In this document: piece after piece, positions 8,346 through 16,037 of the stretch | How positions within the stretch are numbered: position 1 is the first letter of the stretch | Layout: the number at the start of each line of letters is the position of its first letter | NCBI GenBank assembly: GCA_051846895.1 | Contig: JBPYCQ010000015.1 | Span: 1 to 58,077, forward strand | DNA length: 58,077 nt | Source: CALKAL01 sp051846895 | GTDB lineage: Bacteria; Bacillota; Bacilli; Bacillales; Alkalibacillaceae | Direction: 5' to 3' | Translations under genes and position numbers: made by a program | Notes under the pieces: generated by a model | The model's database searches: none | What the model saw: the letters and a program-made list of their open reading frames with translations, nothing else | What the model was told of the DNA's origin: nothing

Positions 8346-10106
8346 TAAAACATTTTCTTCTGTCGTATCTAATTCTTGTACTTGATATAAGTCATAGTAT
8401 AGTCCTTTTTGCTTCATTAATTGTTCGTGTGTACCTTCTTCTTTTATCTCACCGTAGTTTATTAAAATAATACGGTCGGCGTGTGTAATTGTCGACAATC
8501 GGTGTGCAACAACAAAAGTTGTGCGTTCTTTTGCTAATTTTTCTAATGCCTCTTGAATGAGATGTTCACTTTCAAGGTCAAGTGCTGAGGTCGCTTCATC
8601 TAGTATTAAAATTGGTGGGTTTTTCAAGAAGACTCTGGCAATCGCAATTCGTTGTTTCTGTCCGCCAGATAGTTTTACACCTCTTTCGCCAACTTGTGTT
8701 TCATAACCTTTTGGTAAATCCATAATAAATTCATGAGCATTAGCTGCTTTTGCTGCGGCGATTACTTCTTCATCTGTCGCTTCTGGCTTACCCATCCGAA
8801 TATTCATCTCAACTGTATCACTAAATAATATATTATCTTGTAAAACCATGCCGATTTTATCTCTGAGTGACCTTGCCTTTAATTGTCGAATGTCTTTTCC
8901 ATCAACTTTAATTGCACCTTTTGTCACATCGTAGAAACGTGGAATTAAACTAACTAATGTCGATTTACCTCCACCACTCATCCCAACAAGTGCAATTGTC
9001 TCACCTTTTTTCACACTTAGATTAACATTCTTCAGAACATAATCTTCCTCATCATCGTAGCGGAACGAAACATTTTCTACTGAGATGTCACCATGAACAG
9101 TGTCCAAAGGTTGCGCATCAGGCTCATCAATGATGTCATAAGGTTCATCTAAAAACTCAAACACACGGTCCATTGATGCGTGCGACTGAGTGAGTAATGT
9201 CGATGAATTGACTAAACGGCGTAAAGGATTGTAAACGAGACTAATGTAACTAATAAATGCGACCATACTACCTAGACTGACACTTCCTGTAATGACCGCA
9301 TAGCCACCGTACGCAATTATTAAAAGCGGTGCAATATCCGTAATCGTATGTGTAATCGCGTATGATTTCGCATTCCAGCTCGTAAAGGTAATTGCTCGGT
9401 CTAGATATTTTCCATTTTGTTTACTAAACGCTTCTTGCTCATAATCTTCTAAAGCAAATCCTCTTGTCACTGGAACTCCTTGCACTCTTTCATGCAGATG
9501 CCCCTGTACTTCAGCTAAAGCCTGAGAACGTTTTCTTGTTAGACTTCTTAATCGCGAGTAAAAATATTTAACTGAAAAACCGTAAAACGGAAATAGGATG
9601 ATAGCAACTAACGTTAACATCGGGTCAATCGTCAACATGATGCCAACCGCAATTAATATCGTCACCATATCAAGCCATAAGTTCATCAGACCCGTTACGA
9701 CAAAAGTCTTCGTCTGTTCGACATCATTTATTACCCGGGAAATTATTTCGCCAGTTTTCGTCTTCGAATAATACTTTAGACTTAACTTTTGGATGTGATC
9801 GAAAAGTTTTTCCCTAATATCATACAAAATTTTGCTACTTACCCACTGTGCCAGGTATTGTCGATAATACTCTATCGGTGGTCTTAAAATTGCGAAAATC
9901 AGAAAAGCAATCCCCATGACGATTAGCAGTCTCGACATTTTTTCATCCTGCGCTAAATCAGTATCAATAATGTCATCAATGACGTATTTAATTAATAACG
10001 GCATTAATAACGGAATCGTAAATTTTATAATTCCAAGAATAATAGTTATTAAGATCTTCCATTTATATGGTTTTACGAAATGTAAATAACGTTTAATACT
10101 GTCCAT
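8343..10106 (-). CDS. ygaD: ABC exporter, fused membrane and ATPase domains (YgaD-like)
   Basis: 587 residues. Six membrane spans fill about residues 15-300, and the ATPase follows: Walker A GMSGGGKS (375-382), Q-loop, signature LSGGQ (about 478), Walker B with DEATSALD (about 500) and the switch histidine in VAHRLS. A homodimeric type I exporter of the lipid/multidrug class; substrate unknown. It matches B. subtilis ygaD by context. GGGTG precedes the ATG. It is separated from the upstream gene by array B. Confidence 0.92.
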   Translation of the reverse strand: MDSIKRYLHFVKPYKWKILITIILGIIKFTIPLLMPLLIKYVIDDIIDTDLAQDEKMSRLLIVMGIAFLIFAILRPPIEYYRQYLAQWVSSKILYDIREKLFDHIQKLSLKYYSKTKTGEIISRVINDVEQTKTFVVTGLMNLWLDMVTILIAVGIMLTIDPMLTLVAIILFPFYGFSVKYFYSRLRSLTRKRSQALAEVQGHLHERVQGVPVTRGFALEDYEQEAFSKQNGKYLDRAITFTSWNAKSYAITHTITDIAPLLIIAYGGYAVITGSVSLGSMVAFISYISLVYNPLRRLVNSSTLLTQSHASMDRVFEFLDEPYDIIDEPDAQPLDTVHGDISVENVSFRYDDEEDYVLKNVNLSVKKGETIALVGMSGGGKSTLVSLIPRFYDVTKGAIKVDGKDIRQLKARSLRDKIGMVLQDNILFSDTVEMNIRMGKPEATDEEVIAAAKAANAHEFIMDLPKGYETQVGERGVKLSGGQKQRIAIARVFLKNPPILILDEATSALDLESEHLIQEALEKLAKERTTFVVAHRLSTITHADRIILINYGEIKEEGTHEQLMKQKGLYYDLYQVQELDTTEENVL

Positions 10107-10261
10107 TCGTCACCCTGCCTTTGTCGTGAGAAGATGAATTGATTTTAGTTTAGTCAAGCTTATCATGTATTGATACTTTGAATGTTAATTGGCTGGCCGC
10201 GGTCTAAAACCCGCGTTCCCCACATTTCTCACAATAATATAGAACTATCAGAGATGGCGGT

Positions 10262-10506
10262 TATCTACATGATAGGGATTCTATCTACATGATTTGGGCG
10301 CCTATCGACGTGATTAGAGAGCCTAGCTACATGATTGGAGCCTCTATCTACATAATTGGAGCGCCTATCGACGTAATTAGTGTACCTAGCTACATGATTG
10401 AAGTACCTACCTACATGATTAGAGCGTCTATCGACATTAGGGCTCCTACCTACATGAGTTGAACGACTATCGACATTACATCGGCCCCTATCTACGTGAT
10501 TAATCT
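10262..10506. repeat. 21-bp periodic intergenic array B (12 units)
   Basis: Units start at 10262, 10282, 10303, 10324, 10345, 10366, 10387, 10408, 10429, 10447, 10468 and 10489. Steps are 21 bp except 20 at the first and 18 at one internal unit. Unit heads are mostly of two kinds, TATCTACATGATT and TATCGACGTRATT. The array lies between the terminator after ygaC and the ABC exporter gene, about 155 bases before that gene starts. 10107-10261 holds only the upstream region of the exporter, with no other gene seen. Confidence 0.93.
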
Positions 10507-10534
10507 TAAAAACCTGTTGTTCGATAACAACAGG
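10507..10534 (-). terminator. Terminator after ygaC
   Basis: CCTGTTGTT, four-base loop, AACAACAGG, then TTTTT on the minus strand. Array B begins immediately beyond it. Confidence 0.9.
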
Positions 10535-10539
10535 CCTTC

Positions 10540-11076
10540 TCATTTAGGAAAAGATAAATATTGTTCGTACCATTTATCAGCAAATTCAGGTGCAAAGGGT
10601 CCCTTTCGCTGATGAATCCATTTTTCTAACTTGTGAAGCTGCTTATAAAGTATTTTTTGTAATACTTCTGGATAGTTCATTTTTTTACGATGCTCATCAA
10701 ATTCATCTTCATCTAAAATCATATATGTCATATCAGGAAAAACTTTGATATCTAAATCATAGTCAATATATTTTAAAGCTTCTTCATCGACAACATAAGG
10801 TGAACTAATATTGCAATAATAATATATGCCATCATCTCTGACCATGCAAATAATATTAAACCAATAATTACTCGTAAAATAACTGATGGCAGGTTCGCGT
10901 GTTCTCCACGTTCTCCCGTCACTTTCTTTTACAAGGCAGTTATCATTAGCACCGATAACTATATTTGAATGACTTTTTAAAACTAACGTCTCTTCCCACA
11001 CTCGGTGGATCTCGCCGTCATGTTTATAACTATGTATTTGAATGTTTTCACCAACTTTTGGAATAATTATACTCAT
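10540..11076 (-). CDS. Nucleoside tri-/diphosphate phosphatase, DUF402 (YgaC-like)
   Basis: 178 residues, the usual length of the Bacillales Ntdp family. The core beta-barrel carries HRVWEETLVLK and GRTWRTREPAISYF, and the acidic metal-binding patch is DYDLDIKVFPD followed by DEDEFDEH. The staphylococcal homologue hydrolyses nucleoside tri- and diphosphates with a divalent metal. The gene sits between sspE and ygaD as in B. subtilis (ygaC). The site before the ATG is modest (AGATGGG). Confidence 0.87.
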   Translation of the reverse strand: MSIIIPKVGENIQIHSYKHDGEIHRVWEETLVLKSHSNIVIGANDNCLVKESDGRTWRTREPAISYFTSNYWFNIICMVRDDGIYYYCNISSPYVVDEEALKYIDYDLDIKVFPDMTYMILDEDEFDEHRKKMNYPEVLQKILYKQLHKLEKWIHQRKGPFAPEFADKWYEQYLSFPK

Positions 11077-11161
11077 AAATCTGACCCATCTTTCAGTTCG
11101 ATTCGTCTATTAATTGTAACATACCCTATTTAATTCTGCGATTAACATACTTTTATTAAAG

Positions 11162-11190
11162 AAGCACCCCTGTATGAAAGGAGTGCCTCT
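11162..11190 (-). terminator. Terminator after sspE
   Basis: Arms AGGCACTCC and GGGGTGCTT pair with G-U steps, and CTTTAATAAAAG follows on the minus strand, 17 bases past the sspE stop codon. Confidence 0.65.
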
Positions 11191-11206
11191 TTAAGTAATG
11201 GAAGAA

Positions 11207-11368
11207 TTACTGTTGGTTTTTCTTTTGTTGTGATTGTTGATTTTGACGTTTTACTTCTTGAGCGTCTGTCTCAGAAGCAAACTCTTGACTGTAACCTTGC
11301 TTAGAAGCTTGGTTCTGCTTTCTAACCTTTTGAGCGTTAGTACCAGACTGTTGGTTTTTCTTAGCCAT
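11207..11368 (-). CDS. sspE: Gamma-type small acid-soluble spore protein
   Basis: 53 residues, glutamine- and lysine-rich and without hydrophobic segments. Two gamma-SASP motifs are visible: TNAQKVRKQNQ near residue 10 and FASETDAQEVKRQNQ near residue 30. Gamma-SASPs are made in the forespore and degraded by the Gpr protease at germination as an amino-acid store; FASET resembles the Gpr cleavage context. GGAGGTG precedes the ATG. The gene has its B. subtilis neighbours. A sigma-G promoter is expected but was not clearly identified. Confidence 0.93.
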   Translation of the reverse strand: MAKKNQQSGTNAQKVRKQNQASKQGYSQEFASETDAQEVKRQNQQSQQKKNQQ

Positions 11369-11480
11369 CAATATCACCTCCGCAAACTTAATTTCTCCAA
11401 TATGTATTTATTTATCCGAAAAAATAAAATGTAATAAAATTCCATTAAGATGAAAGATTTGTGGGAATTGCTGCTTAAGT

Positions 11481-11691
11481 TTTAAGCAATCACAGCACCA
11501 TTTTGAACAATCACTACCTATCTTTGAACAATTACAACGCAACTTTGAACAATCGCAGCACCACTTTGAACATTCACAACCCCACTTTGAACAATTACAG
11601 CACCACTTTGAACATTCACAACCCCACTTTGAACAATTACTGCCCATCTTTGAACAATCACAACCCCACTTTGAACAATTACCACCGCTCT
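11481..11691. repeat. 21-bp periodic intergenic array C (10 units, TTTGAACAAT family)
   Basis: TTTGAA or TTTAAG starts at 11481, 11502, 11523, 11544, 11565, 11586, 11607, 11628, 11649 and 11670, always 21 bp apart. The unit core is TTTGAACAATYACARC. The array lies between the mutY terminator and the sspE upstream region. Frames on both strands are open through it (for example a Cys-rich NCSKWGC repeat on minus), but none has a ribosome site. Confidence 0.95.
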
Positions 11692-11703
11692 ACAGCAAAA
11701 GGA

Positions 11704-11736
11704 CAAAAAAAAGAACCCAACAAAATAGTTGAGCTC
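11704..11736 (-). terminator. Terminator after mutY
   Basis: Minus strand: GAGCTCAAC, six-base loop, GTTGGGTTC (two G-U pairs), then nine T residues. It directly follows the mutY stop codon and precedes array C. Confidence 0.8.
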
Positions 11737-11739
11737 AAT

Positions 11740-12819
11740 TCAAATTATTAGTTTTTTCATTTTCAGCTGTACGTTCGGCATGGGGTATTGATTCATTTCA
11801 TCGAGTGTGACGAACTTTCCTTTACTTAATTGATCAACATGAGTTACTTTACAATAAACTACGTCAACTTCCCAAATCACATGTGAAAATACGTGTCTTA
11901 CTCGATCACCTTGGCGCACGATATTCGCATTTATACCATAATCTAAATATAACAAATTCATTAAATCGGCTTGGCTGAATTCGTCTTGTGGAACGAGTGG
12001 GAACTCCCACAGCCCAGCGAGTAATCCTTCATCTGGTCGCTTTTGAATAAAAAATTGATCCGCTTCATTTTTTAAAATCAGTCCATAGTACGCTAACTTT
12101 TTCTGCTTTTTAGCTTTCGTTTTCACTGGGAGTTCTTCTTGAATTCCTTGTTCAAACGCGAGGCAATGCTCTCGTACAGGGCATTCGTAACATTTTGGTT
12201 TTTTCGGATGGCATATTAGTGCGCCTAATTCCATTAATCCTTGGTTAAAAGAAGAGGGGTCTTCCTCTGAGATGAGTGCACGAACAGCATCTTCAAATAG
12301 TTTTCTTGTTTTTGCTTTCGCTATGTCTTCTTCTATATGTAAAACCCGCGACAACACGCGCATAACATTACCATCAACTGCTGGCTCTGGTTGATCAAAG
12401 GCAATGCTTAAAATGGCACCTAATGTATATGGTCCGACACCTTTTAATTTTTTCAGTTTATCCTTATCTCGCGGGACTTGTCCACCGTAATTTGTAACGA
12501 CTTCTTTAACGGCTTGGTGTAAATTTCGTGCTCGAGAATAATAGCCTAAACCTTCCCAAGCTTTTAGCACCTCTTGTTCGTCAGCTTCAGCTAAATGATA
12601 AACGGTTGGATATTGTTCCATAAATTGTTCAAAATAAGGGATAACTGTGTCAACTTGTGTTTGTTGTAGCATGATTTCAGAAACCCATATTCGATATGGA
12701 TCTTGATTTTCACGCCAAGGAAGATCGCGCTTAATGTGATGATACCACGATAATAAGTCATCTTGGAATGTTTCAATATTTAATAAAACGGGAATATTTA
12801 ATAATGTTGACTGACTCAT
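11740..12819 (-). CDS. mutY: A/G-specific adenine DNA glycosylase
   Basis: 359 residues. It removes adenine mispaired with 8-oxoguanine. It has the catalytic glutamate in SEIMLQQTQV (E48), the helix-hairpin-helix GVGPYTLGAIL, the catalytic aspartate in AVDGNV (D149) and the [4Fe-4S] ligands C203, C210, C213 and C219 (C-x6-C-x2-C-x5-C). The C-terminal Nudix-like domain reads the oxidised guanine. The ATG at 12819 follows AAAGGTTGGG; the longer frame would run into the divergent yfhP gene. Confidence 0.96.
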   Translation of the reverse strand: MSQSTLLNIPVLLNIETFQDDLLSWYHHIKRDLPWRENQDPYRIWVSEIMLQQTQVDTVIPYFEQFMEQYPTVYHLAEADEQEVLKAWEGLGYYSRARNLHQAVKEVVTNYGGQVPRDKDKLKKLKGVGPYTLGAILSIAFDQPEPAVDGNVMRVLSRVLHIEEDIAKAKTRKLFEDAVRALISEEDPSSFNQGLMELGALICHPKKPKCYECPVREHCLAFEQGIQEELPVKTKAKKQKKLAYYGLILKNEADQFFIQKRPDEGLLAGLWEFPLVPQDEFSQADLMNLLYLDYGINANIVRQGDRVRHVFSHVIWEVDVVYCKVTHVDQLSKGKFVTLDEMNQYPMPNVQLKMKKLII

Positions 12820-12870
12820 TTCACCCAACCTTTCACAAATAAAATTTTCGTACAAAAAGGAGGAGCAAAC

Positions 12871-13848
12871 ATGGATACGGCTACCCATATTACAATGGGA
12901 ATCGCTATCGGCGGTTTCGCAACGATTGACCCAACTGTACAAAGCAACCCTGATTTATTTCAAGCAGTATTCATCGGAGCTATTATAGGCTCACATGCTC
13001 CTGATTTTGATACATTTTTCAAGTTCAAGGATAATGCTACTTATATTCGACATCACCGTGGTATGTCGCATTCTCCAATTGCCGTCTTATTTTGGAGCTT
13101 ACTCGTCTCGGGAGGTATTTATCTTTTTTACCCCGGCATCTCATATGTACATCTTTGGTTATGGACCTTACTAGCAGTCGCCTTTCATGTATTTGTCGAT
13201 ATTTTTAATGCTTATGGAACTCAAGCACTAAAGCCGTTCGTTAACAAATGGATTGCCCTTGGTTTTATTAATACGTTTGATCCATTCATTTTCTTTATTT
13301 TCGTCGCAGGATCAATTGCTTGGTTTTTAGGGGCTGATCCACGATATACGTTTGCTATCGTCTTTTTTGTCTTAACATTGTACTATGTAAAACGTTATTT
13401 TGATAAAAGAGAAATTACTAACATCTTGTATGATCACTTCGATGATGTCGAAAAAATTATTACTCAACCGACTATCAAACATAATGTGTGGCGAGTTGTC
13501 GTTGAAACGAAAAAGCATTATTACGTCGCTGAATCAGAAGATGGATACATTTATATTCATGATCAGTTTGTAAAACGATCACTACCAGACACTGCTGAAA
13601 TGAATTTAGCTTTACATGACCCAAACATAAAAGCGTTTATTAGCTTTTCACCTATTTATCGATACGAAATAGAACGATTCGACGATTACACAGAAATCCG
13701 CTTCATCGATCTAAGATACCGTTCTAAAGGAAGATACCCTTTTGTTGCAGTTGTGACGATTGATAAATTTTATAATATTTTAACGTCTTATACAGGATGG
13801 ATTTATTCTGAAGATAAGCTTCAAAAAAAATTAGAGCCTTTATCATAA
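12871..13848 (+). CDS. yfhP: YfhP-like membrane-bound metal-dependent hydrolase
   Basis: 325 residues. The N-terminus MDTATHITMG, then GSHAPDFDTFF and RHHRGMSHS, provides the His/Asp metal ligands of the YdjM/DUF457 family, set between about four to five spans in residues 1-175. A soluble C-terminal domain follows. The substrate is unknown; in B. subtilis YfhP is also next to mutY (yfhQ). AAGGAGGAG precedes the ATG. Only about 50 bases separate it from divergent mutY, so their promoters overlap. Confidence 0.86.
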   Translation: MDTATHITMGIAIGGFATIDPTVQSNPDLFQAVFIGAIIGSHAPDFDTFFKFKDNATYIRHHRGMSHSPIAVLFWSLLVSGGIYLFYPGISYVHLWLWTLLAVAFHVFVDIFNAYGTQALKPFVNKWIALGFINTFDPFIFFIFVAGSIAWFLGADPRYTFAIVFFVLTLYYVKRYFDKREITNILYDHFDDVEKIITQPTIKHNVWRVVVETKKHYYVAESEDGYIYIHDQFVKRSLPDTAEMNLALHDPNIKAFISFSPIYRYEIERFDDYTEIRFIDLRYRSKGRYPFVAVVTIDKFYNILTSYTGWIYSEDKLQKKLEPLS

Positions 13849-13865
13849 GGCTCAATTTATTTTTT
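13834..13865. terminator. Terminator at the yfhP/yfhH junction
   Basis: GAGCC...GGCTC hairpin overlapping the yfhP stop codon, followed on plus by a T-rich run. It lies between convergent genes. Confidence 0.65.
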
Positions 13866-14190
13866 TTATTAATAAAGCAATGGGTAAAGCTTCAATCTCA
13901 TCTTCTGTTAACACTTCGCCATTAAGATTTTTGCGAACTCCCCAAGCGAATACACCTTTCATATAATCTATTTCAAACACTTCTCCCGGAGCTCCCTCTA
14001 TTTCATATACTTGACCACTTTTGTACGTTTTCGGATCAATCATATATGATTTCGCCATCACTATTTTTCGCTGATGAACAGCATATTCATTCACCATTCC
14101 CATTTGCTCTGCCTTGCGTGCTTTTTCTGTTAAAGCAGAAATCTCTCTCCGCAATTCTTCAACTGTATATTGACTATATCTACGTTGCAT
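13852..14190 (-). CDS. yfhH: YfhH-like protein (DUF1811)
   Basis: 112 residues, soluble. The N-terminus RYSQYTVEELRREI and a central YEIEGAPGEVFEIDYMKGVFAWG segment match the YfhH family, which pairs a short coiled helix with an SH3-like barrel. Function unknown. It lies just downstream of recX, as in B. subtilis (yfhG-yfhH), and is probably co-transcribed with it (about 40 bases apart). AAAGGAG precedes the ATG. Confidence 0.82.
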   Translation of the reverse strand: MQRRYSQYTVEELRREISALTEKARKAEQMGMVNEYAVHQRKIVMAKSYMIDPKTYKSGQVYEIEGAPGEVFEIDYMKGVFAWGVRKNLNGEVLTEDEIEALPIALLIKKIN

Positions 14191-14232
14191 GTAAAAACTC
14201 CTTTCAACTTCACCTTAAGTATAACACGATCA

Positions 14233-15054
14233 TTAATCTAACATTTCTTCATCATTTTTTTCATCAATAAATTGATTAATTAAATCAATCGAAAAGCCTT
14301 TCTGATAAAGGGCGCCTTTTACTTTTTGGATTAACATATAACCTTCATGTTTACGGCTATACTTTGCCCATGCTTTCTCCCCTTGATATCGAAGTGCTTC
14401 GTTCTCTAATTCTTCATCATCGTCAACCTCTACTTGTTGGAAAGCAATTTCAATCGCTTCTTGTGTAAACCCTTTTTGCATTAAGGATTGTTTTAATTGC
14501 ATCGCCTGTTCCTTGAAGGACTTCCTTCTATTTGATTGTAGCTTTTTCTGAACGAGTTTAGTCGCTTTATCAATTTCCTCTTCTGCAGTGTAGCTTTCTA
14601 GAGCCTGTTCAGCAATTGGAGCAGCTACTCCTTTTTGTAGTAGTTCTTGTTTGACTTTTAATGGGCCATTACTTGATGTATTAACTTTTGTTCGAACAAA
14701 TGCATTACTAAATTCAAGGTCGTCTAACAACCGTTCGTTTTCTAACTTCTCCATGACAATCTTAATATCGTCATCACTTGCTTCCTTTTCTTTCAAATAA
14801 CGTGCAACTTCTTCTTTTGAACGCATGCGATAGCTTAAATAGTTAATCGCCATCGCATAGTAACGATAAATGGCATCCTGTTCTTTAAATTGTTTAATTT
14901 CTCCCTCAGTTAACTGCATATCTTTTCTTAAATGAAAACGAATGAGCAAATCTTCATGTACACTAAAAGTGAATTCTTCAACACCATCTGTTTCAGTAAA
15001 AATGTTGTAGCGACTTTTATTCTTTTTTTGTCTCGTTATTTTACTGATCTTCAT
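14233..15054 (-). CDS. recX: Recombination regulator RecX
   Basis: 273 residues, the longer form seen in Bacilli. Three-helix repeats are visible: AINYLSYRMRSKEEVARYL, then YLKEKEASDDDIKIVMEKL with the core LLDDLEFSNAFVR, and later ALRYQGEKAWAKY..GFSIDLINQ. RecX binds RecA filaments and modulates their growth. The gene is read away from the structured leader at 15213, and an A/T-rich stretch separates them. Confidence 0.9.
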   Translation of the reverse strand: MKISKITRQKKNKSRYNIFTETDGVEEFTFSVHEDLLIRFHLRKDMQLTEGEIKQFKEQDAIYRYYAMAINYLSYRMRSKEEVARYLKEKEASDDDIKIVMEKLENERLLDDLEFSNAFVRTKVNTSSNGPLKVKQELLQKGVAAPIAEQALESYTAEEEIDKATKLVQKKLQSNRRKSFKEQAMQLKQSLMQKGFTQEAIEIAFQQVEVDDDEELENEALRYQGEKAWAKYSRKHEGYMLIQKVKGALYQKGFSIDLINQFIDEKNDEEMLD

Positions 15055-15177
15055 ATATATTCCCCTTAATACCTGTCCCTTTTTTTACTATTATAATACA
15101 CGTTTAGGCCAACAGCCATTTGGAAACGCTAACAAATTTATTTACATAAAAAATATAAAAAAAATGATAAAAAACTA

Positions 15178-15206
15178 TTTTCAAATCGGTTTAAATGTTG
15201 TATGAT
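15178..15206 (+). promoter_or_regulatory. Promoter of the structured leader
   Basis: TTTTCA (15178-15183), 17-base spacer, TATGAT (15201-15206). The predicted start is near 15213, giving a 180-base leader before the GNAT gene. Confidence 0.6.
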
Positions 15207-15212
15207 TTCTTT

Positions 15213-15363
15213 AGTTCAAATAAAGGGAAGGCAAATGGTGCGCCACCACTTGATAAAAGTGGTTCTAGTGGGTTCGATTCCCACCCCGAATTTTTGTGAG
15301 CAATTGATAAAAATTCGAGGGTGGTCGACGTATCCTAGCACCTGCTTTTTTTCGGCCAAAGCG
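15213..15363 (+). ncRNA. Structured leader RNA with tRNA-like arms, probable riboswitch or attenuator
   Basis: Visible pairings: GGTGC/GCACC (15237-15241/15338-15342) closing the element; CCACTT-loop-AAGTGG (15246-15262); GTGGG-TTCGATT-CCCAC (15268-15284), which has the exact size and loop sequence of a tRNA T-arm; and a long arm GAATTTTT/AAAAATTC (15288-15316). An alternative D-like arm GGC..GCC (15230-15244) would complete a tRNA-like order (D arm, anticodon-like arm, five-base variable region, T arm), but the acceptor stem does not pair and no CCA end exists. The 3' segment GAGGGTGGTCG (15317-15327) can pair with GCGACACCCTC (15361-15371) as an antiterminator. I cannot assign it to a known class. 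Confidence 0.6.
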
Positions 15364-15375
15364 ACACCCTCATAA
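15235..15375 (+). CDS. Possible 46-residue leader peptide
   Basis: An ATG after GGGAAGG opens a 46-codon frame that runs through the whole leader and stops inside the loop of the terminator hairpin, 17 bases before the GNAT start codon. If translated, ribosomes would open the terminator and could re-initiate downstream. The frame may equally be an accident of the structured RNA. No amino-acid run typical of attenuators is seen. Confidence 0.22.
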   Translation: MVRHHLIKVVLVGSIPTPNFCEQLIKIRGWSTYPSTCFFSAKATPS

Positions 15376-15392
15376 CTAGGAGGGTGTTTTTT
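15364..15392 (+). terminator. Terminator / ribosome-site-sequestering hairpin before the GNAT gene
   Basis: ACACCCTC (15364-15371), eight-base loop, GAGGGTGT (15380-15387), then six T residues ending at the ATG. The right arm contains AGGAGGG, the ribosome site of the GNAT gene, so this one hairpin could act both as terminator and as translation block. It competes with the antiterminator in the leader. Confidence 0.75.
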
Positions 15393-15947
15393 ATGTTAAA
15401 AAGAAGAGAACTTCAAGATGCCCCAGTCCTATTCCCACTAGTTACTGATGAAGCAGTTAAACCATACGTTCGTGAAAAAGTTGATTCCATTGAGGAATAT
15501 TACTTCTTCTTAAATAAAATGATAAATGATGAAGAGAAAGGTCAGCTCATCTCACGTACAATTATGGATGATTGGGAAAATCCGATTGGAGCAATTACAT
15601 TATATGATATTCAAGACGGAAAAGGATTTCTTGCCACTTGGTTAGGTAAGCCTTATTTCGGTAAAGGATATAATCAATTCGCTAAAGAGGCATTTCTTTG
15701 GGAGCTTTTTACTGAGAAGGACATTGAAGTCGTGTTTTTGAAAGTGAATAAAGTCAATGCACGCTCATTAAAAGCAATGGAGAAACTACCATATGCCGTT
15801 AATGCAACAGAGATTTATCCGTTCATCGTTGAACAAATCAATACTGAAGAAAAACAATATGAATTGTTTGCGATTTATAAAGATGCATTCACTATTTACA
15901 TGTACGAACAAGAACAACAAGCTATTGTCGAAGAAATGGAAGCTTAA
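15393..15947 (+). CDS. GNAT-family N-acetyltransferase (RimJ/RimL-like)
   Basis: 184 residues. The acetyl-CoA-binding region is GKPYFGKGYNQFAKEAF (around residues 87-103), followed by VFLKVNKVNARSLKAMEKL, the usual beta5-alpha4 segment of the RimJ/RimL branch. Acceptor unknown. The ATG at 15393 is chosen over an upstream GTG because AGGAGGG lies at good spacing. The long regulated leader sets it apart from ordinary housekeeping GNAT genes. A terminator follows its stop codon. Confidence 0.82.
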   Translation: MLKRRELQDAPVLFPLVTDEAVKPYVREKVDSIEEYYFFLNKMINDEEKGQLISRTIMDDWENPIGAITLYDIQDGKGFLATWLGKPYFGKGYNQFAKEAFLWELFTEKDIEVVFLKVNKVNARSLKAMEKLPYAVNATEIYPFIVEQINTEEKQYELFAIYKDAFTIYMYEQEQQAIVEEMEA

Positions 15948-15948
15948 A

Positions 15949-15975
15949 AAACTCGCTCAAAAGGCGAGTTTTTAA
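15949..15975 (+). terminator. Terminator after the GNAT gene
   Basis: ACTCGC/GCGAGT hairpin directly after the stop codon, followed by TTTTTAATTTT. Confidence 0.88.
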
Positions 15976-16037
15976 TTTTGGTTCTATAAAACCGTTGTTG
16001 TTTATTATTAGCACTAATTTTTAATAGAGCCTATTCT

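Noticed and set aside
11234..11434. Plus-strand frame opposite sspE
   Set aside because: It is antisense to the gamma-SASP gene, which has a clear ribosome site and family motifs.
11481..11691. CRISPR array
   Set aside because: Units are back to back with no unique spacers, the units vary too much, and no cas genes are present. The same holds for the other arrays.
15220..15292. A functional tRNA gene
   Set aside because: The T arm and a D-like arm are convincing, but the acceptor strands do not pair, U33 is missing in the anticodon-like loop and there is no CCA or proper discriminator.
15213..15392. T-box riboswitch
   Set aside because: It is too short for Stem I and lacks the specifier loop. 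GGGTGGTCGACG resembles, but does not match, the T-box bulge sequence.
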